64,000 nt of DNA from Fallopia convolvulus (lineage: Eukaryota > Streptophyta > Magnoliopsida > Caryophyllales > Polygonaceae), in contig OZ024721.1 in the NCBI GenBank assembly GCA_964016875.1, positions 10,111,001-10,175,000 of the forward strand. Reading direction: 5' to 3'. Numbering within the stretch: position 1 is the stretch's first letter; the number at the start of each line of letters is the position of its first letter. The notes beneath the pieces are model-generated. The model was given only the letters and a program-made list of their open reading frames with translations, did no database searches and was not told the DNA's origin. The position numbers and the translations under genes are program-made. Shown one piece after another: positions 44,928 to 56,195 of this stretch.

Positions 44928-46532
44928 TCTTCTTGTCGGTTTTCCACCAAGCTAAAATATCAAATTCTTCTTCAACAAACTCAAAGTGGGTTGTTAGATA
45001 TGTCACAAACTCCGCATTTAAGCTCGAATGTCTCGGTCTCTTGGTATGGCTTTGTAAAATACTAGGCCCCCCACTTTTTACCGAGGCGACTGGAGCTCGA
45101 AGAGGATGAAGATTGTGGAGGTAATGGAGAAGAAGAAGTAGCACTTGATGAATATTCAATAATCAATTTCTTAATTAAACTTCAAAATTTACTAATCATA
45201 CTCCCAACACTAACAATATCATCATTAACATCCAAATCCAATGCATCATCATAACCATTCAAAAACATTTCTAAACCATTCATCTTAAACCTAGGATCAA
45301 ACACACAAGCAACAAGATAAATATCGGGAATAAATTTATAATATTTCAACCATTTCATTTTCATAGCATCAATAGCACCACAAAGTTTGTTGAATTTACG
45401 CCCCTCACAAAAAGCACCCGCCATATTCAAGACTTCAAAACAAAACAAATGAGCACAAGGTTTATAAACATGACTAAAAGTTAATGTTGCATCATGAAAA
45501 ACTTTCAAAACTTCTAAGATTTTATAACAATAATCACAAGATTGAGAAATAATGGGAGTGTCCGAAAAATATTGAGAGGCAAGAAGTTAAAACATCTTTG
45601 TAAGGCATGCATGCATGAAGTAGTTTAAAAGTAGAGTTCCAACGATGGAAAACTTCTTTTGAAAAAGTTCGGTGTGCAACACCTTTTTGACCACAAAACA
45701 ACTTCCAATCTTGGGCGGTTCGGGTGCTAGTCCACATACGACTAACAACATATCTAATAGGTTGAGCTAAAGGAGACATAATACTCAAATCATCTTTGAC
45801 ACATAAGTTTAAAATATGGCAAACACATATTATATGAAAATACTTCGCTCCAAGGATTGGTTGACAATGAGGACTCAAATATCGGATTGAAGCGGTGTTG
45901 TTAGATGCATTGTCAAATGAGATAGAAAAAAATTAATGAAATAGATTATACTCTTCTAAAATAGTACGAATAATGCTACTAATCATTAAAGCGGTATGAG
46001 AAAAGTCAAATACTCTATAAGCCAAAACACGTTTTTGCACAATAAAATGATCATCAATAAAATGACATGTTAGGTCCATGTATGCATGATTTTTCTAATG
46101 ATCACTCCAAATGTCACTACAAATTGAAACTTTAATATCATTTTCACCAAAAAAAATCACAAATGTCATTTTACGGGTTTATAACCTTTCACCACATTAC
46201 TTCTTTTCCACTTCCTAGTGGTCGGTTTATAAGTGGGTTATACATGATTAGTCATCCAATTGTAAAATCCTAACTTTTCGGCAAAACTAAATGATAAGTG
46301 ATCAATACAAATAGACTCGGAAAATCATACATACTAGCATTATGGTTATAACTAAATAAATAAGAGTTATGACTTATGAGAATAAGAGGTTGCATACCCA
46401 GAGAGTTGGGATTGTCCTCGCATCATACCTAACTTGTCCGAGTGTGCTTTCTTCACGTGCTTTGACAATGTTCCATAGTCGCCATTAGCCAACCATGTGT
46501 ATTTCATAGTACAATAGTTACAATGAATATAT

Positions 46533-48182
46533 TGAAGGAATATCTAGTTATTATTTATTTCCTTATCTTGTTAATATTGTTTCTATCTTTTGTACTGCTA
46601 AGGTTGTACATTCTTGTATATATTCAGCCTTGAAAGGCCATAATTAAAATAAAAAATACTCCCCAAATATCTCCTTTCATGGTATCAGTGCAGGATCCCA
46701 AAACGACCTAATTTTTTTCCGCCCATCCTCCCATCGCCAATCATCACTTTTTTTTGTCTTAAATTCCGGTTAGTCTCGATTTTTGCTAGCCTTGTCTGAC
46801 TCGGAATCCGACGCTACCACCAATCCTTTCACCGCCATTCAACAATCGAAAAGGGCCACTCTTGGCCCGACAAACCCCTTTTAACTTCACCTTTTTCATC
46901 ATCCATGCTTGACTATTTGCCCTGTGGTTTTGAAGGGTGATAATTATCAAGAATGGAGTATTGCCATGAAGAATACTTTCCGAGCCAAGCGCAAGATGGG
47001 CTTCCACGATGGTTGTATTCCTAAACCATCCGATCAGTCCGTTGAGATTGACGATTGGTAGAGTCTAAACTCCATGCTCATCGATAGGATCGTCCAAGCT
47101 ATCGATCCGACACTTCACTCTTCAATCACCTACTCGGAGACCGTCCAAGAACTTTGACACAATCTCAGTCAACGCTTTTTTATTGGAAATGGACCGCAAA
47201 TTTTTCAACTACGCACGGATATCTCTCATTGCACATAGAAAGGACAATATGTGGCGACTTACTTTGGTACTCTAAAGAAATTATGGGATGAACTCGCCAC
47301 TTATGCCGTGCCTCGTACCTGTTCTTGTGGACTTTAAATCTACAATATTTCTATGTATCTAACTCAGGAGCGAGATATTGAGTGAACTCACTAATACGTT
47401 TCCAATCAGTCTCGATGACGCTGACTTCAGTTCGCTTCGTTCCTAAGTCATGGCATCGGATCTGCTACTCTCTCTTAATCGGGTTTACTCTCTTACAATC
47501 CAGGAGGAAAGACATCATACCCTCATCAAAGATCGGGACATCAAGCCTAAATCTTTTTCTCTTTTTGTACAACAACAGCAAACTGGTACTTCTAATGTGA
47601 CGTCAAAACTGCCGACTTGCTCACATTGTGGAAAAATCGGCCAGGAAAAATCAAGGTGATATCGCATTATCAGCTTTCCCGAATGCTTTGCCTACAATAA
47701 TCTTGTTCGAGGAAATTCCTCCAAGCAGCAGGGTTCTTCAAGTACGGGTCAAGGCCACGGAAAAGGCTCGACTAGCTTGGCTAATGCCGCACAAGCACTC
47801 GGTACTTCTTCGAGTAATACTTCTCTCAGTGCTTCAGATCACGCCGCTCTCGGTAAGGAAATTACACCTGATCAATGGAATATGATTCTTAACATATTAA
47901 ACTCCTTAAACGCCAAAGAGAGTTAGACAAACAATAGTCCTAGTACATGTTCTTGGATCTTAGACACCAACGCTTCGTTTCATATGACCGAAAATCATTC
48001 TTTGTTGTCCAACATTGTGCCTATTACTCCCGTCACAATAAAATTGTCCGATAATCGTTTTATTCAAGCCCTTCATGAAGGACAACTTTCTCTCTCTTCT
48101 TCTATGACATTGTGTAATGTTTTAATATTGTTTCTGCGAAAAAAAACAACTTGATCGGATGAGCATGGACATATGGACTTAT
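46533..48182 (+). mobile_element. Truncated Copia retrotransposon
   Basis: A 147-bp 5' LTR (46533-46679; TGAAGGAATATC ... CCTTTCA) is followed at once by a tRNA-iMet-type primer site TGGTATCAGTGC (46680-46691). Degraded gag and the start of protease follow, then the element is cut off at the Tekay-like LTR beginning at 48183. No 3' LTR is present. Confidence 0.8.
46861..48170 (+). pseudogene. Copia gag-protease remnant
   Basis: In the plus frames, KGDNYQEWSIAMKNTFRAK (about 46928), LIDRIVQAIDPTLHSSITYS, and VATYFGTLKKLWDELATY (about 47253) are Copia gag motifs. A zinc knuckle CSHCGKIGQ lies near 47620. The protease start SWILDTNASFHMTENHS near 47950 has Asn in place of Gly in the DTGA active site. 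Several stops and shifts. Confidence 0.8.
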
Positions 48183-48403
48183 TGTAACACCCCCTTTTTA
48201 TATAGGGATATTACCGCCAGTGACCCCGAGATTAAACTCTCAAAGTCATCCAAGGCTTACAGTAATTACAGAACTTAACCAAAAACTTTAAAATGCGGAA
48301 GATATATATATAAAAGATGCGGAAGTCGAATACAATAGTTGAATAAACTTGAACGGATACAAAGTTGAAATGGGAAGGGTCCCAAGAGTCGGAACCTCGA
48401 CCC
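48183..48403 (-). mobile_element. 3' end of a minus-strand Tekay-like LTR
   Basis: Read on the minus strand it ends CACTGGCGGTAATATCCC and then GGGGGTGTTACA, the same end motif as the LTRs at 37780-40489 and 56196-59931. It is interrupted after 48403 by the inverted-LTR element and resumes at 61085. Confidence 0.75.
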
Positions 48404-48895
48404 TGATGGCATCCAGATCTGACCCAAGTCGAGCTCCAATGACTCCGGGGCACCCTAGGCCATGGCGGCCCCCTTGGCGCGCTTTTGCCACGACATGACC
48501 CTCTTGGCCTAGCCGAGCCACATCGGTATCTATCTATTTTATTATTATTTATGTTGCATAACTTTTTTATATTATATGTTTTATTTATATTGTAGAAGAC
48601 GTGTGCATGACGGTATGCTTACCCATGCTAGTCTTCAGGTTAAGTTTTCAAGAGTTGCCTATATAAGGCTCCTATGTTGTTTGATGAATCAGTTTTGGTT
48701 AATTGGAAATTGAGATTACTCTTACCATTGGCCTTTACTCTATTTGAATCTCAAGTCTCTCCTTCTCTTCTCTCTTGCAAATATCTAATACAAACACAAA
48801 CAACAACCTTGTTCTCAGATTCTTGCTCGATCACAATACAATCATACAAACGTCATAGATCTTGTCCTAAGAACGATCCAACATCGGCATCTAGG
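48404..48895 (+). repeat. Left LTR of the inverted-LTR element, first part
   Basis: Continues after the Athila insertion at 55887-55961 (ctcgagtctattgatc onward). The ORF 48674-48901 and its mirror at 60809-60474 are LTR sequence, not a gene pair. Confidence 0.85.
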
Positions 48896-50238
48896 TGTTG
48901 AGAGGGTTTCTTGACAACAAATAAATTTATATCAAGACCCCGTTGTTGTATAGCAGAGTCAGGTTCGTCCGCAGGGAGAAAGTCAGTGCTAAGTTTTGTT
49001 ACTTGGAAAGCAAGCAATCAACTAAAGGTAGGGTTTTTAACAAGGAAAGAGGAATTCTAAGGTGAAGGTATCACCACAACAACAATTATGCATGACAAAC
49101 GCTATGAAACATAAAGATCATGCTTTTATCACATAAAGGTATCAACTTTCGTCAACTAAAGCAAGTAAATCAATCAACTTTCGTCCTATCAATAAACTTA
49201 CTATCTATCTCTTCTACTTCAACTAGGATTGATCCGCTTTCGCTTCAAAACCCTAATTTGACTATTCTGATTCAAGGTTTCTGCTTTCGCTTCAACTATG
49301 AATGAGAAATTCCTTTCAACTTTCGTTTCAAGGATTAAGAACAAGAGAATAGATTTATACAATAAAAACAATCAAGACATGATCATAAACAAGCATGCAC
49401 ACCCATTGTTGGGTTTAACCCCAACCTTAGAGAGGAAGACTACTCACAAAGCATAATTAAAGAACAACTGATCGAATTAAATAAAAGAGAAAACTTACAA
49501 CCGAATCCACAACGATAGTTCTTCCCTACAAATCCCCCTCGTTCTCCCTCTCACACGTCTCCTCCTCCTCCTCCTCCTCTAACTTCAATGATTGATTGAT
49601 AAGAAAACTAAAGAGGGGACAAGTGTATTTATAGAGAAACTATTCTATCTTAAATCTATCTTTAAGGAAATAAATCTATCTTAAATCTAACTCTAAGGAA
49701 ATAAATCTTCTAATAAGATATACCCCTTCTATCTATCTAATAACATAAAAGGAAACAAAATAGAAGCCTTTAATTAAACACCGACTCGGACACGCTGCTC
49801 CTCGCGGTACCTCGTTAACGTCCTTGTCAGGGTCGTTAACGACCCTGTTCAGCACTTCGAACAGCCTTGAGTAAAACTTGCGTAGAGGATTCGTTACAAC
49901 TCCGATTGACTCGATTCTTTTTCCTATGTTCTTGTAACGAATTTCTCTATCTCTTTCCAAGCTCAAACTTGATCTTCAATGACTTTACTTGAGCGTTAAA
50001 TCTTCATCTTCACTTCATTCTGGAGTGCTATCTTTCACCGGCTTTGCTCCTTTCTTCAAAAGTGCTCCAAATAGCTTCTAAAAACCTACAAAACACCACC
50101 AAAGCTTATGTAGACTCCATATCTCATGAAAATACGAAAACTTACACAAACGACTCAAAACAAAACACAAAACTAAAGAAAAAGACTCAACCACACTAAA
50201 AACAAACCCTAAAAACATGACTAAAAAGGCGGACATCA

Positions 50239-52164
50239 AAATACCCCATACTTAGACTTGCTTGTCCTCAAGCAATCAACAAGACAAGAACAAAAACCAT
50301 CAACACATATATCAAGTCAATGCCCTTATCAAAAAGCAACATCAAAGCACAAGTAGAAATAGATAGACAAGTGAATCTAACGTCATCACACATATATGAG
50401 CAACCTCAAGCAAAGCAACTAAGAATCCAACCTCACAAGGGTATTGTGTTTCTCTCAACTCTCATGTGTTTGGGCTTAGAATAACAACTCTCAACTCAAT
50501 CCAATATACAAAAATCAACACAGTCATTGTTACTTATATCACCAAACTCTCCACCAGAGATGTCAAAACAAGCAAAAATCATCAAGAGAACTTAGGCTCA
50601 ATGAAAAACTTCATAGAAGCTTCCATTCGGCCGGGTTGTAACGGGGCTTGGTAAAGACAATAAGGCGTGGAAATATTTTGGCATGTGGTGCTAATAATAT
50701 CCGGGAACCAAAGACTCCTAAAAACTCACATTTACCAAAACTCTCATAAAAACAACATACCAAACTCACTCAACAATATGCGCACTCTCTTATTTCTCCA
50801 ACCCTTTTAATATCCCAACTTAATCTTGCTCAAAACAAGAAATTTTCGGCTCATGCACACTTTCACTATTCAGATCTTTTTTCTTTCTTCCCTTCTGATT
50901 TTCCACTGATTTTTTTTCTGCTGGGAAGGTCGGTACCGAACCCACTGGGTCGGTAACGATGCACTGTTTTCTTTCTTTCTTTCACTTCTTTTGCTCTTTT
51001 GCAAGTGCATTCAGGGAACCAAACTCCTATTACATGATAAAACTGCAAGATCTTTTTACTTCACCCAACCCATATTACCCCACACTTGAACCAAACAATC
51101 TCACTCAACAAAACCATTAACAACCAACACTAAATCCTAATCCCCGGATAAGGTCAAGCTTATATCGGCTAGGGAATAATTTTGTGGAGCTAAAAATAAA
51201 AGGCTTTAAGGCTCAAATTGGCTATCAAAAGAGGATAATAATGATAAGGGTGGATATGGATTAATAGGGCTTATGAAAACAAAGTTCTCTATCATTTGAT
51301 TTCACATGCAATGAACTAATTATCTCATATAGGCCTCAAGAAATAGATAACCATATCAATGACAAGAGATAATATGCATAAGGAGAGTAAATCACACAAG
51401 AAAAGAAGAGGGATTTTTTGATGTTCTCCCTATAAGGCCAAAAATAACTCACAAGGTAGCAATTTTTTTGTTGGATTTAAGTCACTTCTACCTAAGATCA
51501 TATGTGCTCAATTTCATCACATGCTAAATATCCACATAAAAACAAATTTTACATGATTCAGGCAAAGCTATCCAAACATACTGAAGGAATTATATGATCA
51601 AGCAAGTTAAAGCATATCATAGGACATCTAAGTGGAATATTATCAATCCTAAAAACACAAAAACAAAGACACAAAAATTGACACAAAACTGAGTTTCCTT
51701 TTCCCATACCCCATACTTAAACCAAACAGTGTCCTCGCTGTTTAAAACATAGAATATAAAGAGAATAAGGAAAAGGGAACTCACAAAATAAAACCGAAGC
51801 TGTCTGAAATCATTGATCACTTAGGAGAATTGCTTTTCTTTCGGTTCGGTAGAGGTCGGTACCGACCCTGGGGGGTCGGTAACGAACCTGCGTTTTGGTA
51901 TATCGATTCATCTTTGTTGTTGTCATAAAACGAGTGTTGATGATTCGGTTTGTTATTCTTTGTAGCACTTCTTCTTCTTGTACCTGAGTCATCTTAGAAA
52001 AACTTCTATCCCCACTAAAACTATTCTAGCCTAAAAAACAAGTCAAAAGAAAGCTAGCAAAAAGATCTAGGAAACTTAAAACTTAAAACGAAAACAAAAA
52101 GCGGGTTGCCTCCCGTAAGCGCTATTTTTAACGTCATCAGCCCGACTAACTTAACTTAGCTTAC
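50239..52164 (-). other. Non-coding 3' region of the non-autonomous Athila
   Basis: No protein motif is seen. The minus-strand purine tract TATGGGGTATTT just inside the 3' LTR is the likely plus-strand primer. Paired copies of the GGTCGGTACCGACC word lie near 50930 and 51850. Confidence 0.6.
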
Positions 52165-53045
52165 CTAGGGCGGCTGCCATCCAGTATCGAAGGGATCATA
52201 AGAAACCCCATACTTAGCTTGAAAAACATCAAAGCTTCTCTCCAAAATATTTGGTCCTCTATCCTCAATAAGTATGCTCGGTAATCCTACAACAGGGTTA
52301 GTATAATCCGAAAACCAAGGAGGTTTTGACTCCTTCACAAGACTAACAGTAGGATCTAGTATAGGACAAGGATAAGAGAAAGGATCATGACCAGAATTGA
52401 TTGGATAAGAACAAGAAAACTCACCAGGGTCATTCGGGAAGTGGCTCATTACCGAGGTGTCGGGGGTCGTTAACGACCCTGCTGGATCTGAAAGTGGTTT
52501 GATGTCGTGCATGTATCCATCTTTAGCTTCGTACTCCTTCAGGAAGGGGTCGTTACCGACCCATGGGGGGTCGGTAGGCTCCTCTATAGGCGTGTCTCCA
52601 TCGAATATGCTCGTTTTTGTACTCAGGGAGGGGTCGTTACCGAGCCATGGTGGGTCGATAGGCTCCTCAATACTACAACTAGCAACTTCGCTTATGGGCG
52701 AATTGAAATGAAATTCGACCTTCTCTTCTCCAATATCAAACGTGAGAAGTCCCTTCTTGACGTCTACACGCGCTCTTGCGGTGGCTAAGAATGGTCTGCC
52801 CAGAATGATTGGCACCGCAGGGTCCTCAGGCATATCTAGCACAATGAAGTCGTTTAGGACAAAGAATTTTCCAACTCGGACAGGAACATCATCAACGACT
52901 CCAGTTGCTTTTACAGAAGATCCATCCGCCATGTAGAGTTTCATCTTGACAGGCTCTAGTGGTCCCATGTTAACCTTGGTCCAGATAGATAATGGTAATA
53001 AACTAGCACTAGCACCTAGGTCACATAGAGCTTTAAAACGGTGAG
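52165..53045 (-). pseudogene. Athila protease with repeat-bearing tail
   Basis: The active-site region CDLGASAS lies just before the ATG-led frame (52968), in a frame shifted by one from gag at about 53040. KLYMADGSSVKATGVVDD, FIVLDMPEDP and PIILGRPFLATARARVDV follow, as in Athila protease. The remaining 170 residues contain two copies of EEP-DPPW-GNDP, encoded by the palindromic word. The frame ends at 52165 with no reverse transcriptase behind it. Confidence 0.8.
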
Positions 53046-54113
53046 CCCAATACCAATTGAAATTGCAAACTTACCTGGATCACCGAGTTTTTCAGGGAGC
53101 TTTATGGAATGAACCTCATTATGCAGCTCTGATATAGATCTTTTCTTGCTCAAAATCTCTTTTAAAAATTTAGCGTAGGCAGGCATTTCATTAAGGGCAT
53201 CAGTAAATGGAATTGAAATATTTAGCCCTTGAAGAATCTTAACAAAGCGTCTAAACTTTCCTTCCGTAACATCATTAGACTTCTTAATCGGTAAAGGAAG
53301 AGTTTTTGACGGATTCGGGATAGAGAGAGACCCGGATTGAGGCCTTACCGAATCAACAAGAGGGTCGATCGGTGCAGATAAGGGGTCGGTACCGTGCCTG
53401 GTGGGGTCGGTAACGAACTCAGAGTTTGGTTCAAAAGACTTACCTGGCATGGATGACTCGGTATCGAGCTGGGGAGCCTCGTTAACGACCCTGTTGGGGT
53501 CGTTAACGAGCCTGACCGGGGCATCATCTTCATTGTCGTGCTCTGTATCTATAGGCTTGGCTCGATCTGGCAACTCCTTGCCACTTCCGAGGTGTATGGC
53601 TGCAATTTGTCCTCTAGGGTTCTCTTCGGGTCGGCCCGGAAGTTGCCCTTGAGGTCTTGAAATCCGTGCAGCTAGGTCCCCCAGTTGTGAGTCAACGCTC
53701 TTTTTCCAAATCTCGAACTCGCCCCATCGTTCCATTTGATTGTTGAGGTTTTCTTGGACCTCATTAATTTTATTGTTCACTCCATTGATCCCTTCATAGA
53801 GTCCATTCACCCATGATGGCGTCTCTTGATAGTCCGAGGGTCTGTAAGGTGGAACTCTCTGTTCTTGCTGAGGAAGTTGGCTCCCTTGGCCGTATGCATA
53901 ATTGCCCCAGGTGGGCTGATTGTAATTCCTCCCTGTATAAAAAGTATCCTCTTGGTTCCTATATGGACCCCTCATGTAATTAGCTTTTTCATATGCCTCA
54001 GCAGCTATGGTTTCCCTTTCTCTCTGGATCTCCTCTATCTCAAAACAGAGTTCAGCAATCTGCTTAGCTAGTTCCTCATGTGTAGCCATAGCTTTGCGTT
54101 CTCTTAATTTCAT
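53016..54113 (-). pseudogene. Athila gag C-terminal part with a new short N-terminus
   Basis: 365 residues. It starts with a predicted coiled coil (THEELAKQIAELCFEIEEIQ) instead of the usual capsid domain. From NYMRGPYRNQEDTFYTGRNY onward it follows the post-capsid part of Athila gag, with HLGSGKELPD at the conserved LRSGK site and TDALNEMPAYAKFLKEILSK near the end. Copies of the palindromic word encode VNDPNRVVNEAP and nearby segments. A frameshift near 53040 separates it from protease. Confidence 0.8.
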
Positions 54114-54517
54114 GTGGAGGGAACGCTCGAGTTCAGGGTCTACTTATTGGATTAGAGACAACTCGGCGTCCTTCAGCTGGCATACACTGAAAGCAAAAAC
54201 AAAAACAAAAAACGAAATCAAAAAACAAAAACGGGTTCTCGGCAAGGGTCGTTAACGAGCCTGGATAGGGTCGTTAACGAGCCTGGAGTGATCCCGTGAA
54301 AACCGAAACTAAAAAGAAAGAAATAACTACCTGTCGACAGGGTCGTTACCGAGCCTAGATATGGTCGTTAACGACTCGACAGTGACCTAGAAAACAAACA
54401 GAAAAAGCACAGAAACCGGGTTGCCCAGCAGGGTCGGTATCGACCCTAGGGGGTCATTACCGACTCGGCGGAGTCCCAAAAAACGTAAAAAGAACAAAAC
54501 TTGGCACTATTGAAATC

Positions 54518-54535
54518 TCCCCGGCAACGGCGCCA
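54518..54535 (-). other. Primer binding site (tRNA-Asp type) of the non-autonomous Athila
   Basis: TGGCGCCGTTGCCGGGGA on the minus strand, a perfect match to the usual Athila site, three bases after the 5' LTR. Confidence 0.9.
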
Positions 54536-56195
54536 ACTTGTTGAGAGGGTTTCTTGACAACAAATAAATTTATATCAAGACCCCGTTGTTGTATAGCAGA
54601 GTCAGGTTCGTCCGCAGGGAGAAAGTCAGTGCTAAGTTTTGTTACTTGGAAAGCAAGCAATCAACTAAAGGTAGGGTTTTTAACAAGGAAAGAGGAATTC
54701 TAAGGTGAAGGTATCACCACAACAACAATTATGCATGACAAACGCTATGAAACATAAAGATCATGCTTTTATCACATAAAGGTGTCAACTTTCGTCAACT
54801 AAAGCAAGTAAATCAATCAACTTTCGTCCTATCAATAAACTTACTATCTATCTCTTCTACTTCAACTAGGATTGATCCGCTTTCGCTTCAAAACCCTAAT
54901 TTGACTATTCTGATTCAAGGTTTCTGCTTTCGCTTCAACTATGAATGAGAAATTCCTTTCAACTTTCGTTTCAAGGATTAAGAACAAGAGAATAGATTTA
55001 TACAGTAAAAACAATCAAGACATGATCATAAACAAGCATGCACACCCATTGTTGGGTTTAACCCCAACCTTAGAGAGGAAGACTACTCACAAAGCATAAT
55101 TAAAGAACAACTGATCGAATTAAATAAAAGAGAAAACTTACAACCGAATCCACAACGATAGTTCTTCCCTACAAATCCCCCTCGTTCTCCCTCTCACACG
55201 TCTCCTCCTCCTCCTCCTCCTCTAACTTCAATGATTGATTGATAAGAAAACTAAAGAGGGGACAAGTGTATTTATAGAGAAACTATTCTATCTTAAATCT
55301 ATCTTTAAGGAAATAAATCTATCTTAAATCTAACTCTAAGGAAATAAATCTTCTAATAAGATATACCCCTTCTATCTATCTAATAACATAAAAGGAAACA
55401 AGATAGAAGCCTTTAATTAAACACCGACTCGGACACGCTGCTCCTCGCGGTACCTCGTTAACGTCCTTGTCAGGGTCGTTAACGACCCTGTTCAGCACTT
55501 CGAACAGCCTTGAGTAAAACTTGCGTAGAGGATTCGTTACAACTCCGATTGACTCGATTCTTTTTCCTATGTTCTTGTAACGAATTTCTCTATCTCTTTC
55601 CAAGCTCAAACTTGATCTTCAATGACTTTACTTGAGCGTTAAATCTTCATCTTCACTTCATTCTGGAGTGTTATCTTTCACCGGCTTTGCTCCTTTCTTC
55701 AAAAGTGCTCCAAATAGCTTCTAAAAACCTACAAAACACCACCAAAGCTTATGTAGACTCCATATCTCATGAAAATACAAAAACTTACACAAACGACTCA
55801 AAACAAAACACAAAACTAAAGAAAAAGACTCAAACACACTAAAAACACACCCTAAAAACATGACTAAAAAGGAGGACATCACTAGGCTCGAGTCTATTGA
55901 TCTTCTTCGGCGCTCATTCATGTGGATCTCAGGAGGCTTACAAGATCCTTCGGAGTTATCAATTGGTAAAACCATCCCAAACGACACAAAGAAGTCCGTT
56001 TGCCTTATTTTGGCTATTCCGCTTCCAACTAATTTTTTTTTATGAATTTTTTTAAATGCAAGAAGTTACCTTATTTTGGCTTTCGACTTGCAAATTTTTT
56101 TAAATTTTTTTTAAAAGGCTACTAGCCTTATGTGTCAAACTAGGGCAATTCGAGTTCGGTTTGGGTTTGTTTGTGGTTCGTTCGAATGGAGTCTT

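Larger units (their letters stand above)
40495..46525 (-). pseudogene. Decayed hAT transposase gene (BED finger type), interrupted twice
   Basis: Minus-strand pieces in protein order: BED zinc finger near 46520-46435 (CNYCTMKYTWLANGDYG, KHVKKAH); a central block at 45878-45534 (HIICVCHILNLCVKD, FHRWNSTF); DUF4413-like region at 45508-45182 (IYLVACVFDPRFKMN); C-terminal dimerization at 45110-44896 (FDILAWWKTDKKTFPTL); and the last part at 40740-40500 (SEGGHILDA, LKPKVLEA). The last two pieces are separated by a MITE and an LTR element. Many frameshifts and stops exist. This was an autonomous hAT of the RICESLEEPER-like kind. Its termini were not identified with confidence. Confidence 0.8.
49828..54465. 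repeat. Dispersed palindromic word GGTCGTTAACGACC, about 20 copies
   Basis: The perfect 20-bp palindrome CAGGGTCGTTAACGACCCTG occurs at 49828-49847 in the 3' LTR and 55471-55490 in the 5' LTR. Variants (GGTCGGTACCGACC, GGTCGTTACCGACC, GGTCGTTAACGAGCC) occur near 50930, 51850, 52465, 52548, 52630, 53382, 53480, 54247, 54340 and 54432, mostly as pairs 20-25 bases apart. They appear in LTR, untranslated and coding parts alike. Confidence 0.9.
48896..55881 (-). mobile_element. Non-autonomous Athila-type retrotransposon
   Basis: LTRs of identical length (1343 bp; 48896-50238 and 54539-55881) start TGTTGAG and end GACATCA in plus orientation, i.e. the minus-strand element begins TGATGTCC. The TSD ctagg lies at 48891-48895 and 55882-55886. 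On the minus strand the tRNA-Asp primer site TGGCGCCGTTGCCGGGGA (54535-54518) follows the 5' LTR, then partial gag and protease; reverse transcriptase, RNase H and integrase are absent. By eye the LTRs differ at only about eight positions, so it is young. A palindromic word recurs through it. Confidence 0.95.
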
